From a virus, in the IMG/VR virus record IMGVR_UViG_3300037882_003601, positions 1 to 27,639 of that record: a stretch of 27,639 bases of DNA; one strand, written 5' to 3'. The translations under genes and the position numbers were made by a program. This document shows, one piece after another, positions 1-8,532 of this stretch. Under the pieces are notes generated by a model, which saw only the letters and a program-made list of their open reading frames with translations, had not been told where the DNA came from and did no database searches. The number at the start of each line of letters is the position of its first letter. The stretch's first letter is position 1.

Positions 1-127
1 GCCATTGATCAACCAGCAAATTGAGTTCATCAAAGGCCATCGCCGCATCGTCGGCATTAAGTACCTCGCCTGGACTTAACCGGTTACAGCGTCGATAAGC
101 GTCAGTGATAATTTGTATTGCGCGCAT
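1..127 (-). CDS. P22 gp4-like head-completion adaptor (N-terminal part, runs off left edge)
   Basis: Only the first 42 codons are in the window. The ATG at 127 is preceded by AAGGG at a good distance, in the short gap after the coat-gene terminator. The visible protein is rich in alpha-helical residues (ITDAYRRCNRLSPGE, then DDAAMAFDELNLLVDQW), a pattern like the N-terminus of P22 gp4, the protein that binds the portal after DNA packaging and starts tail assembly. Position right after the coat gene is also where gp4 sits in P22. The assignment rests on this short similarity and on gene order, so it is moderate. An ATG at 132 in another frame gives an unrelated ORF antiparallel in frame to coat and is not preferred. 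Confidence 0.55.
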   Translation of the reverse strand, partial: MRAIQIITDAYRRCNRLSPGEVLNADDAAMAFDELNLLVDQW

Positions 128-138
128 GCCATACCCTT

Positions 139-166
139 AAAAAAAGGGGAACCCGAAGGCTCCCCC
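139..166 (-). terminator. Rho-independent terminator after the coat gene
   Basis: Read on the minus strand, an 8-bp G/C-rich stem (165-158 with 153-146, one G-U pair) closes a UUCG tetraloop and is followed by seven U residues (145-139). It lies between the coat stop (176) and the start of the gp4-like gene (127), inside the late operon. Such a site would cut transcription after the most abundant product while readthrough feeds the downstream genes. Confidence 0.85.
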
Positions 167-175
167 AAAAGGACT

Positions 176-1450
176 TTAGTTAGTACGTCGTACACCGAAG
201 TTAGGCAATACCACCGCCGCACCCCATAACACATCAAAACGACTGATATAGCGGTTGTTGGTAATGTCGTAACCGCGCACAAAACGTAGCGAGATACCGC
301 CTTCATCGGCCATTGACGCTTGATAAGCCATATCCATCCCACCCGGCAATTCTTGCTTCGGGGAACAAAATACGACAGCGTCTTTGTGCCAGATAACATT
401 CTGCGTGTAAGTGGTATTCGCCGCACCGCTGGTAATGGTAAGCGCGACGTTATCCGCCGGTCTTGCCGTCACATTTTGGTAAGCGCCACCGGCAATAATC
501 GCCGGGGAAACGATGATCGTGGCATTACCCGCGCCATCACTTGATACCGCCGCCGTGACTACGAACGATTGCAGTACACCGGTTGACACCTTGGTTTCCG
601 GATTAACCGAAAACACGCTGGCAATGGTGAACGTATCGCCCTGATTCAAACGCGCCGCTGCCGCTGCTGTCCAACCATCCGTAACCAACGACGTGGTTGC
701 AGAATAAGGGTTATCGGTCGCACCGGCATTGATTAAGCCTTGGTTAGCGCCATTAACTAACGGCGTGCCGCCCAATGGGCCAACAGTGTGAGCAGGAACG
801 TTTTGCGACATGGCAAAGTCAAGGCCGATACCGGTCTTGATTACACCCGTCTTGTATTGCTCGCCCAGCACGCTTTGACTGTTAAACAGCGTCGCCAAGC
901 CAGCAACAATGGTTGCATTCGCACCTGGCTCGATAGCCGCCATACGATTACCGTCACGCGGTACGCTCATACGATCCATAGGAACTTGAGCGTTCAGAAT
1001 GTCGGCAATCGTGGCCGGTGGTGTACCCGGCGTGCCGACGATTTGATGAAAGCCGTTTTTCATGATCGTTGCTAAACTGAAATCCAGTATCGCCGCAATC
1101 TTCAAACCAGCAGGCTTTAGATAGCGCTCTTTAAAAGCCGGTTCTACCGTGCCATTACTGCCGATTGAGCTTGCCAGTTCAGTAGAGCCGACGGCAAAAT
1201 CAATGCCCAGAAGGGGTTGCAGCGGCACGTCTACGCTACGCTCAGTCACGTCCTGTATGTTCGCGACTTCACCGGAACGATGCGTAAATTGCACCGGCCC
1301 ACGCGCTTTTAAAGTCGATCCGGTTTTATGCTTACCTGTCCAGCCGTCTTCAAAATCACTGTTCACATTACCTAAAAACGCGCTGGCATTATGAGCAATG
1401 CGCAATACTTCGTTTGTTACGATAGCGCTTGTTACTAAGGCATTAGCCAT
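176..1450 (-). CDS. Major capsid (coat) protein, P22 gp5 family
   Basis: The 424-aa product matches P22 coat protein (430 aa) in length and plan: an N-terminal arm around residues 1-50, an HK97-like core, and an inserted Ala/Thr/Val-rich beta domain around 240-340 that includes a QGDTFTIASV segment like the P22 insertion domain. The C-terminus has RFDVLWGAAVVLPN, similar to the RIALWYGVNATRPE end of P22 coat. It would form the icosahedral shell together with the scaffold encoded just upstream. The ATG at 1450 has AGGAAA seven bases upstream. It is followed by a strong terminator, as expected for the most highly expressed late gene. Family assignment is from recall of P22 gp5, not a search. 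Confidence 0.85.
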   Translation of the reverse strand: MANALVTSAIVTNEVLRIAHNASAFLGNVNSDFEDGWTGKHKTGSTLKARGPVQFTHRSGEVANIQDVTERSVDVPLQPLLGIDFAVGSTELASSIGSNGTVEPAFKERYLKPAGLKIAAILDFSLATIMKNGFHQIVGTPGTPPATIADILNAQVPMDRMSVPRDGNRMAAIEPGANATIVAGLATLFNSQSVLGEQYKTGVIKTGIGLDFAMSQNVPAHTVGPLGGTPLVNGANQGLINAGATDNPYSATTSLVTDGWTAAAAARLNQGDTFTIASVFSVNPETKVSTGVLQSFVVTAAVSSDGAGNATIIVSPAIIAGGAYQNVTARPADNVALTITSGAANTTYTQNVIWHKDAVVFCSPKQELPGGMDMAYQASMADEGGISLRFVRGYDITNNRYISRFDVLWGAAVVLPNFGVRRTN

Positions 1451-1471
1451 GATAGTTTCCTATGATGCGTC

Positions 1472-2263
1472 TTACGACGCTTTACGTTCCTGCTCGTTTG
1501 CCCATTTTCGGTACTCTTTTTCGTACTTAATGGGGTCAGGAACGGAATTAATGTTTCCCTGTCCACGCAATGGTTCAAGCGGTGCAGGAGCTTTAGATGG
1601 TTTGGGTTTTGCGGACTGTGCTGCAAGCTTCATTTCAAGCTTGGCAACTTCTCGGCCAAGCTGAACAGGTGAACACTTTGCTAGACGTTCCGACTCGTCT
1701 AGGTTGTCAGGGTCAGCTAAGAAAGCCGCCAACTTAACCGGATCATCCGCCTCGAATAAGGCATCTACAATCGGCTTTGGCACGCCTCTGCTGTCAACAA
1801 GCCCGTCGAATGCATCAGCCAATTCAGATGACACTTCGTCGAACTTTTCTTTGCCTAGACTGTCTTCCAGCGACTTTACGACACTCGCCCGTCTTTCATG
1901 CTCGGCTTCGGCTTTCATTACTTCTTGCCATTGCTCACGAGTTAAAGACAGTGGTTCACTGTCACTAGCGACAGTGCCCACGCTATCACGATTTTCTGGC
2001 GGTTGCAAGCTATCCAAGCGCGCTTTTAAATCATATTTATCACGTGTGACTTTATCGATACGCCGACGCAGTTTATCCAACTCGCGCTGTTCGGGTGTTT
2101 TCTCGGGTTTGGCTTCCGGTTCTGCTTTTACTTGCGCCGGTTCGCTGCCGTCTTCGGTTACTTGATCCGCTTCCGGTTTTAGGGCTTCAGGATTAGCGTT
2201 AGCGGTAGTGTTATCTTCGCTCGCCGCCGGTGCTTGATTGGCAATGCTGGTTTCTTCGTTCAT
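1472..2263 (-). CDS. Scaffolding protein, P22 gp8-like
   Basis: 263 aa, strongly charged and without hydrophobic core segments. Residues 1-55 are acidic and low complexity. A Lys/Arg/Glu coiled-coil stretch follows (about 56-90), then acidic helices, and the C-terminal third is basic (PKPSKAPAPLEPLRG, then KYEKEYRKWANEQERK). A basic helical C-terminus that binds coat is the hallmark of P22 gp8 scaffold (303 aa). Its place directly upstream of coat agrees. The ATG at 2263 has AAGGA five bases upstream. It would guide procapsid assembly and leave before DNA packaging. Confidence 0.82.
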   Translation of the reverse strand: MNEETSIANQAPAASEDNTTANANPEALKPEADQVTEDGSEPAQVKAEPEAKPEKTPEQRELDKLRRRIDKVTRDKYDLKARLDSLQPPENRDSVGTVASDSEPLSLTREQWQEVMKAEAEHERRASVVKSLEDSLGKEKFDEVSSELADAFDGLVDSRGVPKPIVDALFEADDPVKLAAFLADPDNLDESERLAKCSPVQLGREVAKLEMKLAAQSAKPKPSKAPAPLEPLRGQGNINSVPDPIKYEKEYRKWANEQERKAS

Positions 2264-2300
2264 GGCTTTCCTTGTTATGCGCTCTCGCGCGTTAGTAAAA

Positions 2301-3359
2301 TCAATAGAGCATCATCAATTCCTCGTCATCGCGCGTCATTTGTTGCTTGCGCTGAATCCGTTGAATCTTTTCTTCCAGGTCGCGCTTCTGGCTGATATTC
2401 ATCATGGCGCTGGCCTTCTTGCCGATGATGTGTTCCAGCGTGACTGTCTTGTAACCAACAACCTTGTGCTGCGCATCGTGGATTGCCTGCTCGATAGCAA
2501 TCGCTTCTATTTGCGAATGCTGCTCATCTTCTAGGCGTTTACGTTCGTCATCAATCAGCTTCTTAGCCAATTTATCGCGCTTGGCATTACCACCACCAAA
2601 AGCGATAACAAACGGATCAACACCCGGTACAACGCTGGCATCTTGACTATCAGTAAACGATAGTGACTCGCTAACGGTCGGCGTGGTACCCGATACAACG
2701 CTTGCATCTTGCGAATCGGAGAATGCAACGGTTTCATCGCGGGTAACGCTGGCAACGAATGACGCGGATTGCGCATCGGTAAACGTGACCGATTCATTCT
2801 CGGTTGAGGCAAAAACCGCGATACTGGACTGCGCATCGGTAAAGGTGACTGACTCGTTACGTTGCCCGGACGTGACCAGGCCGGTTGACTGAGAATCAGT
2901 GAACGTTATCGATTCAGCACGGGCAACGGGATAAACAACGCTCGCCGACTGCGCATCGGTGAACGTTACTGTTTCGTCATTCTGCGACGTGCCAGCTGGT
3001 ACCGTGCCGTCTTGCGAGTCGGTGAAGGTGATTGATTCAGCGGTCGCGCCCGCTCTTACTGTCGCGGCATTCTGCGAGTCAGTAAAGGTAACTGTCTCGG
3101 CTTCGGTACTGCTGATGACTAGGGTTGCCGCTTGGCTATCGGTAAAGGTGACCGATTCGGCACGGGTACTGTTAAAGACAACGCTCGCCGATTGCGCGTC
3201 CGTAAAGGTGACCGTCTCGGCGGTTGCCGAATCACCCGTAACAGGCGAAAATACCAGGGTTTCGACAACCGGCCCAGAATCCCCAATGGGGAACCTAAGC
3301 CGCGACGCGATTAACGGAAAATTTATTCTACCGACAAAGGGATGACGATAGCGATACAT
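2301..3359 (-). CDS. Repeat-containing virion protein with VTFTDxQ repeats
   Basis: 352 aa. After about 40 N-terminal residues come ten tandem units of 20-22 aa built on (A/N/D)E(S/T)VTFTD(S/A)Q(S/D)A, each followed by a hydrophobic strand and a variable Ser/Thr-rich spacer. The unit looks like a beta-hairpin or beta-solenoid module. The last 100 residues differ sharply: charged, helical and coiled-coil-like (KRDKLAKKLIDDERKRLEDE, later QKRDLEEKIQRIQRKQQ). It lies between two structural genes and scaffold, so a head decoration or fibre role is likely. It is coupled to the gene upstream (stop 3364, start 3359) with no clear ribosome site. The repeat tract is prone to length change by recombination. 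Confidence 0.7.
   Translation of the reverse strand: MYRYRHPFVGRINFPLIASRLRFPIGDSGPVVETLVFSPVTGDSATAETVTFTDAQSASVVFNSTRAESVTFTDSQAATLVISSTEAETVTFTDSQNAATVRAGATAESITFTDSQDGTVPAGTSQNDETVTFTDAQSASVVYPVARAESITFTDSQSTGLVTSGQRNESVTFTDAQSSIAVFASTENESVTFTDAQSASFVASVTRDETVAFSDSQDASVVSGTTPTVSESLSFTDSQDASVVPGVDPFVIAFGGGNAKRDKLAKKLIDDERKRLEDEQHSQIEAIAIEQAIHDAQHKVVGYKTVTLEHIIGKKASAMMNISQKRDLEEKIQRIQRKQQMTRDDEELMMLY
2640..3245. repeat. Tandem 60-66-bp repeats within the VTFTDxQ gene
   Basis: Ten imperfect direct repeats of 60-66 bp encode the VTFTD(S/A)Q units. The most conserved DNA core corresponds to GTGACCTTTACTGA-like codons; spacers between cores are diverged, so the duplications are not recent, or diversification acts on the spacers. 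Confidence 0.85.
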
Positions 3360-3363
3360 CTAG

Positions 3364-4164
3364 TTAGCCGTTCGCGACAACTAACTCGACATCGATTACA
3401 CCCGTACTTGTAGCGTCGGTTACACTCATTAAAAATAGAGCGCTATCGGCGTAAATGATTGGCATCCCTGTCCGCGCCAAGTCGTGGACATCACCATGAT
3501 TCGCAATCATTACCCGACCTGACCATATTGGCCGCACGACTAGTATATTAAACGTACCAACGCTTGCCACAGAGCCAACTACGCCCGTGACACCTTGCAC
3601 ACCGGTATCACCGGATTGCAACGGCAATTGGAACATACGCCCCAAAATCAACGCTGCTGGCGCGGCAACTGTCCCGGTTGATCGACCTGCTGTTCCCGCT
3701 TGATTGGTATAGGTGACGTTAACGTTTTGTACGCCCGTACCCGCCGTTACTTGCTCAAGCCATAGTTGTGTATCAGTAAAATCCGTGCCACCCGGAACCC
3801 TGCTCGAAAAAGAATTTGGCGTATTGCCGCTGGTATTGACGTTAAATGCGTAAGCCCCGCCCTTCCATAGCAGATCAAACAATCTCAATCGACACGCTAC
3901 GGTTGAGCCATATCCAATCTGCGCTAAATAGCCCGTTGCGCCACCACCAAAAGCGTTGATAGTAGGACAGCCCGCCGTGGCATCGGTAGGAACGACGCCT
4001 GTTGTGGTTGATGTCCCGGCAAGCACGCCAGCGCCAGGTGCGCCAGCAATATCTAGCAGCCCCGTAGAACCCGCCGCAACGGTGGTTCTTGAGCCCGTTT
4101 TTGAAATCGCCACATATTGCTTTGCCGACGCAATAAAACCAGGGTCAAATGTTGTAATTGCCAT
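3364..4164 (-). CDS. Phage structural protein, head-region (hypothetical)
   Basis: 266 aa, rich in Gly, Thr, Val and Ala with few charged residues, as in beta-rich virion proteins. It has no signal peptide or membrane segment. Readable landmarks are LRLFDLLWKGGAYAFNV near residue 90-110 and RMFQLPLQSGDTGVQGVTGV near 190-210. The start at 4164 has AAGGCGG about eight bases upstream. It lies between the 202-aa virion protein and the repeat protein in the late operon, so it is probably an accessory head protein. I do not recognise a named family. Confidence 0.7.
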   Translation of the reverse strand: MAITTFDPGFIASAKQYVAISKTGSRTTVAAGSTGLLDIAGAPGAGVLAGTSTTTGVVPTDATAGCPTINAFGGGATGYLAQIGYGSTVACRLRLFDLLWKGGAYAFNVNTSGNTPNSFSSRVPGGTDFTDTQLWLEQVTAGTGVQNVNVTYTNQAGTAGRSTGTVAAPAALILGRMFQLPLQSGDTGVQGVTGVVGSVASVGTFNILVVRPIWSGRVMIANHGDVHDLARTGMPIIYADSALFLMSVTDATSTGVIDVELVVANG

Positions 4165-4185
4165 ATTGCGCCCGCCTTGTTAGTG

Positions 4186-4794
4186 TTAAGCCGCCGTTAA
4201 CGTGTAAACCACGTTGAGCGTATCCAGGTTAACCACCGCGCGAGAACCGCCGGTAAAGTCGCCCGCCGAAAACAGTACGCCGGTAGTGTCATCCTTAGTC
4301 GCACTCCCGCCATTATTGATGAAACAGCCGAATACCGTACCGGTTGAGGTAATGGCAAACGCTTGCGTCGGACTAGTGGATACCTGTGACGCGGCATTGC
4401 CCATCGTGACATCCTTGCGGTTGCCGGTATAGGTAGGCGCATTCGCTAATCCTTGCTCTAGCCATGCAGCATGAGAGGCTTGTGTATCGGCACCCGCCGC
4501 GGCACCCGTACCCTTTAAGCCCATGCGAATGGTTTGCGTATACGTAGCGCCTTTTAGGTACTTGTCCAAGATGTCATTTTTGCCGACGTTCGTTACCAAA
4601 TTAGGGAATGTTTCGGTTTCACCGACCTCAATTTGATAGACTCGCATTTCGCTAGTCAGCCGCAATTCCTCGGCTTTATCGCCTACCTCAATTGCCGCAT
4701 TGCGAGCGTCCCATAGCGGCATAAACTCGCTTAACTTAGTGGGGTCTGGACGTAAATGTGTGACGGTATATTCACCGTGGACGATATTGCTCAT
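4186..4794 (-). CDS. Phage structural protein with GLKGTG...SHAAWLE motif (hypothetical)
   Basis: 202 aa. The N-terminal 85 residues are charged and mixed helix/strand. From residue 90 comes a beta-rich domain with MGLKGTGAAAGADTQASHAAWLE, then TVFGCFINNGG, and the ending AVVNLDTLNVVYTLTA. I have seen this layout in hypothetical virion proteins of proteobacterial phages, but no function is known to me. Its ATG overlaps the stop of the upstream 63-aa gene (ATGA), so translation is coupled. Confidence 0.68.
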   Translation of the reverse strand: MSNIVHGEYTVTHLRPDPTKLSEFMPLWDARNAAIEVGDKAEELRLTSEMRVYQIEVGETETFPNLVTNVGKNDILDKYLKGATYTQTIRMGLKGTGAAAGADTQASHAAWLEQGLANAPTYTGNRKDVTMGNAASQVSTSPTQAFAITSTGTVFGCFINNGGSATKDDTTGVLFSAGDFTGGSRAVVNLDTLNVVYTLTAA

Positions 4795-4982
4795 AATGGC
4801 ATTCCTTGATCAGATTGTTCGTTGGATTCATTGGACTCTAAAACGTGTAGTAATTCGCGAGTCTTAGGATCGCGAATCGCGGTTCGCTTGCGCGGCTTAA
4901 TCGTAATTTCAACTAATTTCTTTAACATCTCGGCAAGCATTGATTGACCACGCAGTAGCGCTTGCATCTCCTGGTTATTCAT
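4791..4982 (-). CDS. 63-aa paralog of the portal C-terminus
   Basis: The product copies the last ~50 residues of the portal encoded immediately upstream. Both share EMQALL, a ML....KL.EI helix, KPRKRTA(V/I)RDP(K/Q)T and RELLHVLES. The DNA also shows it as a direct repeat at a spacing of 170 bp. It is coupled to the portal by an ATGA overlap (4979-4982) and to the next gene by another (4791-4794), so it sits in the operon as a proper gene. In the portal this segment lies in the barrel or C-terminal tail region. A separate copy could co-assemble with, or compete with, the portal tail. Function is inference; the duplication is seen directly. Confidence 0.75.
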   Translation of the reverse strand: MNNQEMQALLRGQSMLAEMLKKLVEITIKPRKRTAIRDPKTRELLHVLESNESNEQSDQGMPL

Positions 4983-5150
4983 TGTGTTTCGCCCATATCT
5001 ACCGACTCTAAAACGTGCAATAACTCTCGTGTTTGTGGATCGCGAACGGCGGTTCGCTTGCGCGGCTTGTCAGCGATTTCGATGAGTTTCGCCATGGCAG
5101 ACGCCAGCATGTTTTGATTGTCCAACAACGCTTGCATTTCCAAGTTCGGC
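4834..5150. repeat. Direct duplication of the portal 3' end (period 170 bp)
   Basis: Two diverged copies, about 4834-4978 and 5004-5148. Both begin with GACTCTAAAACGTG and share GGTTCGCTTGCGCGGCTT, with third-position changes between. The protein reading frame is kept in both, which argues for selection after the duplication. Confidence 0.8.
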
Positions 5151-7312
5151 ACCGGTTCTTGCGGCAATTCCTCGGCAACGGGGTCGGGTTGTTGCGGCTC
5201 AGGTTGTTGCGGCATTGCGCTAATCACATTGCCTTGCTCATCAAGCATATCGCCCGGTAACGGCGTCGGATTACGCAGTATTTGCTCGATCAAATCTTGC
5301 GTAACGGCTTGTATCTGTTGTTCGTTAGCGCCGACAATGCTTAGTCGTTTAGTCTCGGCATCGTAGGCTTTGATATCGTTCTCACGCTCGCGTACCTCGG
5401 CCAGACGCTTGGCATCGGCCATGCCTGCAATCGCCATATCCGCATCTTGCTGGGCGTCTTGCGCGTGCTGGATCGCTTCTTGCAAGGCTTGCTGGAGTTG
5501 TTGCACCTGTTGTGCCATTGCTGCCGGATCAACCTTCTGGTCAGAACCTTCGGGTTGCAGAATCGCCTTAACAGGAGGCGGGGCCATTGCTGCAACGGCT
5601 TGCGCGAACTTATCCGATCCAGGGAAATCAAGGGTCTGTGCCCAGAATGGCGCAATAATCGGGGCCATCGCCGGGTTAGCGCGCATCATTTCGGTGAACG
5701 ATGAATTAGTCTCTTTGCGCTGCGTGGCGTAACTGGCACCAACCACAACACGCACACCATATTTGCCAACGTTCGGATTGATCACAACACCATCCGGTGT
5801 ACGACTAAACGCCTCTTGCTGTTCCGGGTCGACGAACACATGACCGGGTGACTGATCAATACCAATAATCGGCTGTTTACGCCTGGTATCGGACAACTTA
5901 GCGTCCATTTGCATGACAATGCGCCCGACTTGCCCGAGGCTTGCCGACAAATGGCTTGGGAAGTGTGCGGTAGAGGCCTCACCTTGCTGCTTTTGAGCAT
6001 CGTAGGCCACACCGGAAACGACATTACTTTGCGCCCCAATGTTGGCTTGGTACATGCCAATGCTGGCTTGCAAATCCCTTAGCGCCTGCTCCGCTTCTTG
6101 GGAGTGGTTACGCAAATCCATGGATAGCGGCGTGCGATGCGGTGCGGGAATAGCAACACCCTGAGCATCCTGATCGTGATAGGGTAAATAGGAACGAGAA
6201 TCAACGCTTGCCCTATCCCATAATGGTTCTAGTCCGGAAATCGCACGGACAGAGGCTATCCACGGGGATTTAGGCGCTGTCCCTATGTGCGACAACATCT
6301 CGCTGCGATGATAGTTGTAGGCTTGCTGTGAGGCTCTAGCGCGACGCGGTATACCACAATACGTTAACCGGCCATCGGCGTAACCAACATAACCATACAC
6401 CGGCACAATGCCAATGTACTCAGATGGCCATTCCGCTTCGCGCCCTTCCGCGTCTTTGAACGTTTCCAGCACGGTAGCGCCAGACATCATGCGCCACTTA
6501 ACACACGAATATTTGTCCTTTTTGCTGTGCAAAATAGGTAATTTCACACCTAATCGCTCGCACATGTGCATGTATTCCGACTCTGTGCCGGAGACTTCCT
6601 CTCCGGATTGGTCTACATAGACCAGCATCGGGCGTTCTTTGGTTTCCTTAACCCACTGCTCGGCAACTAATATCGACTTACGATCATCACTGCGTCGTGT
6701 AGCAGTTAGATCACCAAAGTCGCGTACCTCGGCATTCGGCCAGCGCTTTTGGAATTTGGATATGGACATCGCGGTTAGAACGTACCCGAAATCCATATCG
6801 GAACCGTCCATTTCGTTAGACCATGGATCGACAACCACTCTTAACACGTCCGACTCGCTGCTGATACGCGGTTCTTGATAGTTCAGTGATCGATCAAGAT
6901 ACTCAGGGCGAACCGTGAGATAGCCAACGCCGACACGTGCCGCATTGGTTAGCGCGCGCTGGTAATGCTGCATTGCGCGTGACTCATGTTCGATGTGGCG
7001 AAATCGTCCGTCCATCTGTTCGGCGGCTTGCTTATCAGCCGATCCGCCTACCGGGATAGCATGAATACTCGGCGGTGTTTTCTCGACTTGCCCGGCCACA
7101 TTAGCCACGTATTGCCCAGTTTGATCGTGCACAAGGCACGGACGTTTACCGCCAGGATCGTTTTCACGCTGGCGCTTGATATCCTCTTCCCATTGTTGCG
7201 GGTCAGACGGATCGCTAAAGCGCAAATCTTCTTCGATCTGCCGACGCTGGTCGCTCATTGCCTCCATGGATTGAACGAACAACTTTTGTGCGTCTTCTAA
7301 AATGTCACTCAT
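4979..7312 (-). CDS. Portal protein, P22 gp1-like
   Basis: 777 aa (P22 gp1 is 725). The N-terminal half has the familiar portal pattern: DQRRQIEEDLRFSDP at the start, PCLVHDQTGQYVANVAG near 58-75, the RVGVGYLTVRPEY segment near 125, DPWSNEMDGSDMDFGYV near 162-177, and YRLTYCG/RRARASQQAYNYHRSE near 315-340. Residues about 590-660 are Gln/Ala-rich coiled coil, matching the long helical barrel of P22-type portals. The tail (723-777) is duplicated as the next gene. It forms the dodecameric DNA channel at one vertex and binds terminase. Its start overlaps the terL stop (ATGA). Confidence 0.88.
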   Translation of the reverse strand: MSDILEDAQKLFVQSMEAMSDQRRQIEEDLRFSDPSDPQQWEEDIKRQRENDPGGKRPCLVHDQTGQYVANVAGQVEKTPPSIHAIPVGGSADKQAAEQMDGRFRHIEHESRAMQHYQRALTNAARVGVGYLTVRPEYLDRSLNYQEPRISSESDVLRVVVDPWSNEMDGSDMDFGYVLTAMSISKFQKRWPNAEVRDFGDLTATRRSDDRKSILVAEQWVKETKERPMLVYVDQSGEEVSGTESEYMHMCERLGVKLPILHSKKDKYSCVKWRMMSGATVLETFKDAEGREAEWPSEYIGIVPVYGYVGYADGRLTYCGIPRRARASQQAYNYHRSEMLSHIGTAPKSPWIASVRAISGLEPLWDRASVDSRSYLPYHDQDAQGVAIPAPHRTPLSMDLRNHSQEAEQALRDLQASIGMYQANIGAQSNVVSGVAYDAQKQQGEASTAHFPSHLSASLGQVGRIVMQMDAKLSDTRRKQPIIGIDQSPGHVFVDPEQQEAFSRTPDGVVINPNVGKYGVRVVVGASYATQRKETNSSFTEMMRANPAMAPIIAPFWAQTLDFPGSDKFAQAVAAMAPPPVKAILQPEGSDQKVDPAAMAQQVQQLQQALQEAIQHAQDAQQDADMAIAGMADAKRLAEVRERENDIKAYDAETKRLSIVGANEQQIQAVTQDLIEQILRNPTPLPGDMLDEQGNVISAMPQQPEPQQPDPVAEELPQEPVPNLEMQALLDNQNMLASAMAKLIEIADKPRKRTAVRDPQTRELLHVLESVDMGETQ

Positions 7313-8532
7313 AGGTACGCACCTTGCGCGGCTGATTTAGTAAAATCGTAAATAGGAGCAGTCTTACCCGCCAATCGCGCGCCTTCACAGGCATAACGCA
7401 GTCCATCAATTACGTGATTGTTTTTGTCTTCTACGATTGGCAAAATTTCTTCCGTCAGCTTATCAATCTTGTAGGAATAGGTTGATAGCTCATCGATCAG
7501 ATGCGTACAACGCGGGTGTACCACGATCTCAAACGATTGCAGGAATGCGATACCCTCATCGATGCTACCCGCACCTTTCTGCGCTGCCTGCATCTTCGGG
7601 TAACCGTGCTTGATCATGTAACTAATCGTTTCCGGGCGAGCGCTATCGGCACGGCAAAACCATTTTCGTGATTCGGGCACGCGATCAAATAGTTCAGGGA
7701 GATTAAATATCTCACAGCCGACCATGTAGGCCTCATAGTCGACGTACAGGCGATTGCCATCAATGGACGCGCGTATCAACACGCTAGGATCAACGGAGTA
7801 TCCCCAATCCGCCCCCAGCCGATAGACAGTTCCCGGCGGACGTTCGAACTCCTCGACGATCCAATTTTTAAAGATGCGCGACTCGGACTGTCCCCGATAT
7901 TGCCCGTCCCATATCCAGGCGAATTTATCCGGATCGCGCTTGCGGTCGTACTCCAGTTCGGCCTTTAGCACATCCGGCAGACGTTTGTTATCGCTATAAT
8001 TAGCCTGTACCACAACAGCATCCGGCGGGAGTTTATCGCCGCGCAGTAGCTGGTCAATCGGATCAGTTTTTGAATTGGGATTCCAGTCGAACCACAATTC
8101 TGAATTTTGCTTGCGAATAGTGGGTCGGAGTAAATCTAGAGAAAATTGACTAGCATTCTGCGCTTCCGCAAACCACGCCCTATCAAAGCCTTCGAGCGAT
8201 TTAATCGACTCTGCAGTGTGGTTTTGCATGCCCTGAAATATCGTCGTGCCACCGGTTTTGCTAAAGATGCGCTTATCCTGCACCTCAAAATAGCTACCGG
8301 CGTTGTAATTCTCTATTTTTGATTCGAGCAACTTTTTAACGGAGAATTCGAGCGACTTGAGGATTTCGCGCAGACAAACGCAATCGAGTTTGCCGCGTAT
8401 GTTTTCTTCCAGCCACAGGTCTGCAAAAAAATGTGACTTGCCACTACCACGCCCGCCATGCGCACCTTTATACCGCGCCGGATTGAGTAGCGGCCGGAAA
8501 ACCTTGCTGGTCTCAATCGTCATCGATGTCAC
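7309..8532 (-). CDS. terL: Terminase large subunit
   Basis: 407 aa, a two-domain packaging motor of the SPP1 G2P/PBSX type. The ATPase domain has the Walker A GGRGSGKS (26-33), a Walker B region ending FAEA with the catalytic Glu (about 120-124), and the coupling motif FDWNP (148-152). The nuclease domain has acidic residues in ADWGYS (D242), RADSARPE (D296) and IDGLRYACE (D376). The first codon is GTG at 8532, overlapping the terS stop as GTGA; an ATG at 8523 is an alternative. It cuts the concatemer and pumps DNA through the portal encoded next. Confidence 0.93.
   Translation of the reverse strand: MTSMTIETSKVFRPLLNPARYKGAHGGRGSGKSHFFADLWLEENIRGKLDCVCLREILKSLEFSVKKLLESKIENYNAGSYFEVQDKRIFSKTGGTTIFQGMQNHTAESIKSLEGFDRAWFAEAQNASQFSLDLLRPTIRKQNSELWFDWNPNSKTDPIDQLLRGDKLPPDAVVVQANYSDNKRLPDVLKAELEYDRKRDPDKFAWIWDGQYRGQSESRIFKNWIVEEFERPPGTVYRLGADWGYSVDPSVLIRASIDGNRLYVDYEAYMVGCEIFNLPELFDRVPESRKWFCRADSARPETISYMIKHGYPKMQAAQKGAGSIDEGIAFLQSFEIVVHPRCTHLIDELSTYSYKIDKLTEEILPIVEDKNNHVIDGLRYACEGARLAGKTAPIYDFTKSAAQGAYL

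Noticed and set aside
2640-3245. Spaced repeats as a CRISPR array or diversity-generating target
   Set aside because: The repeats encode a continuous protein frame, and no reverse transcriptase or template repeat is visible in the window.
5118-5732. Plus-strand ORFs with Cys/Ser runs opposite the portal
   Set aside because: They are shadows of the Gln/Ala-rich portal coiled coil on the other strand.
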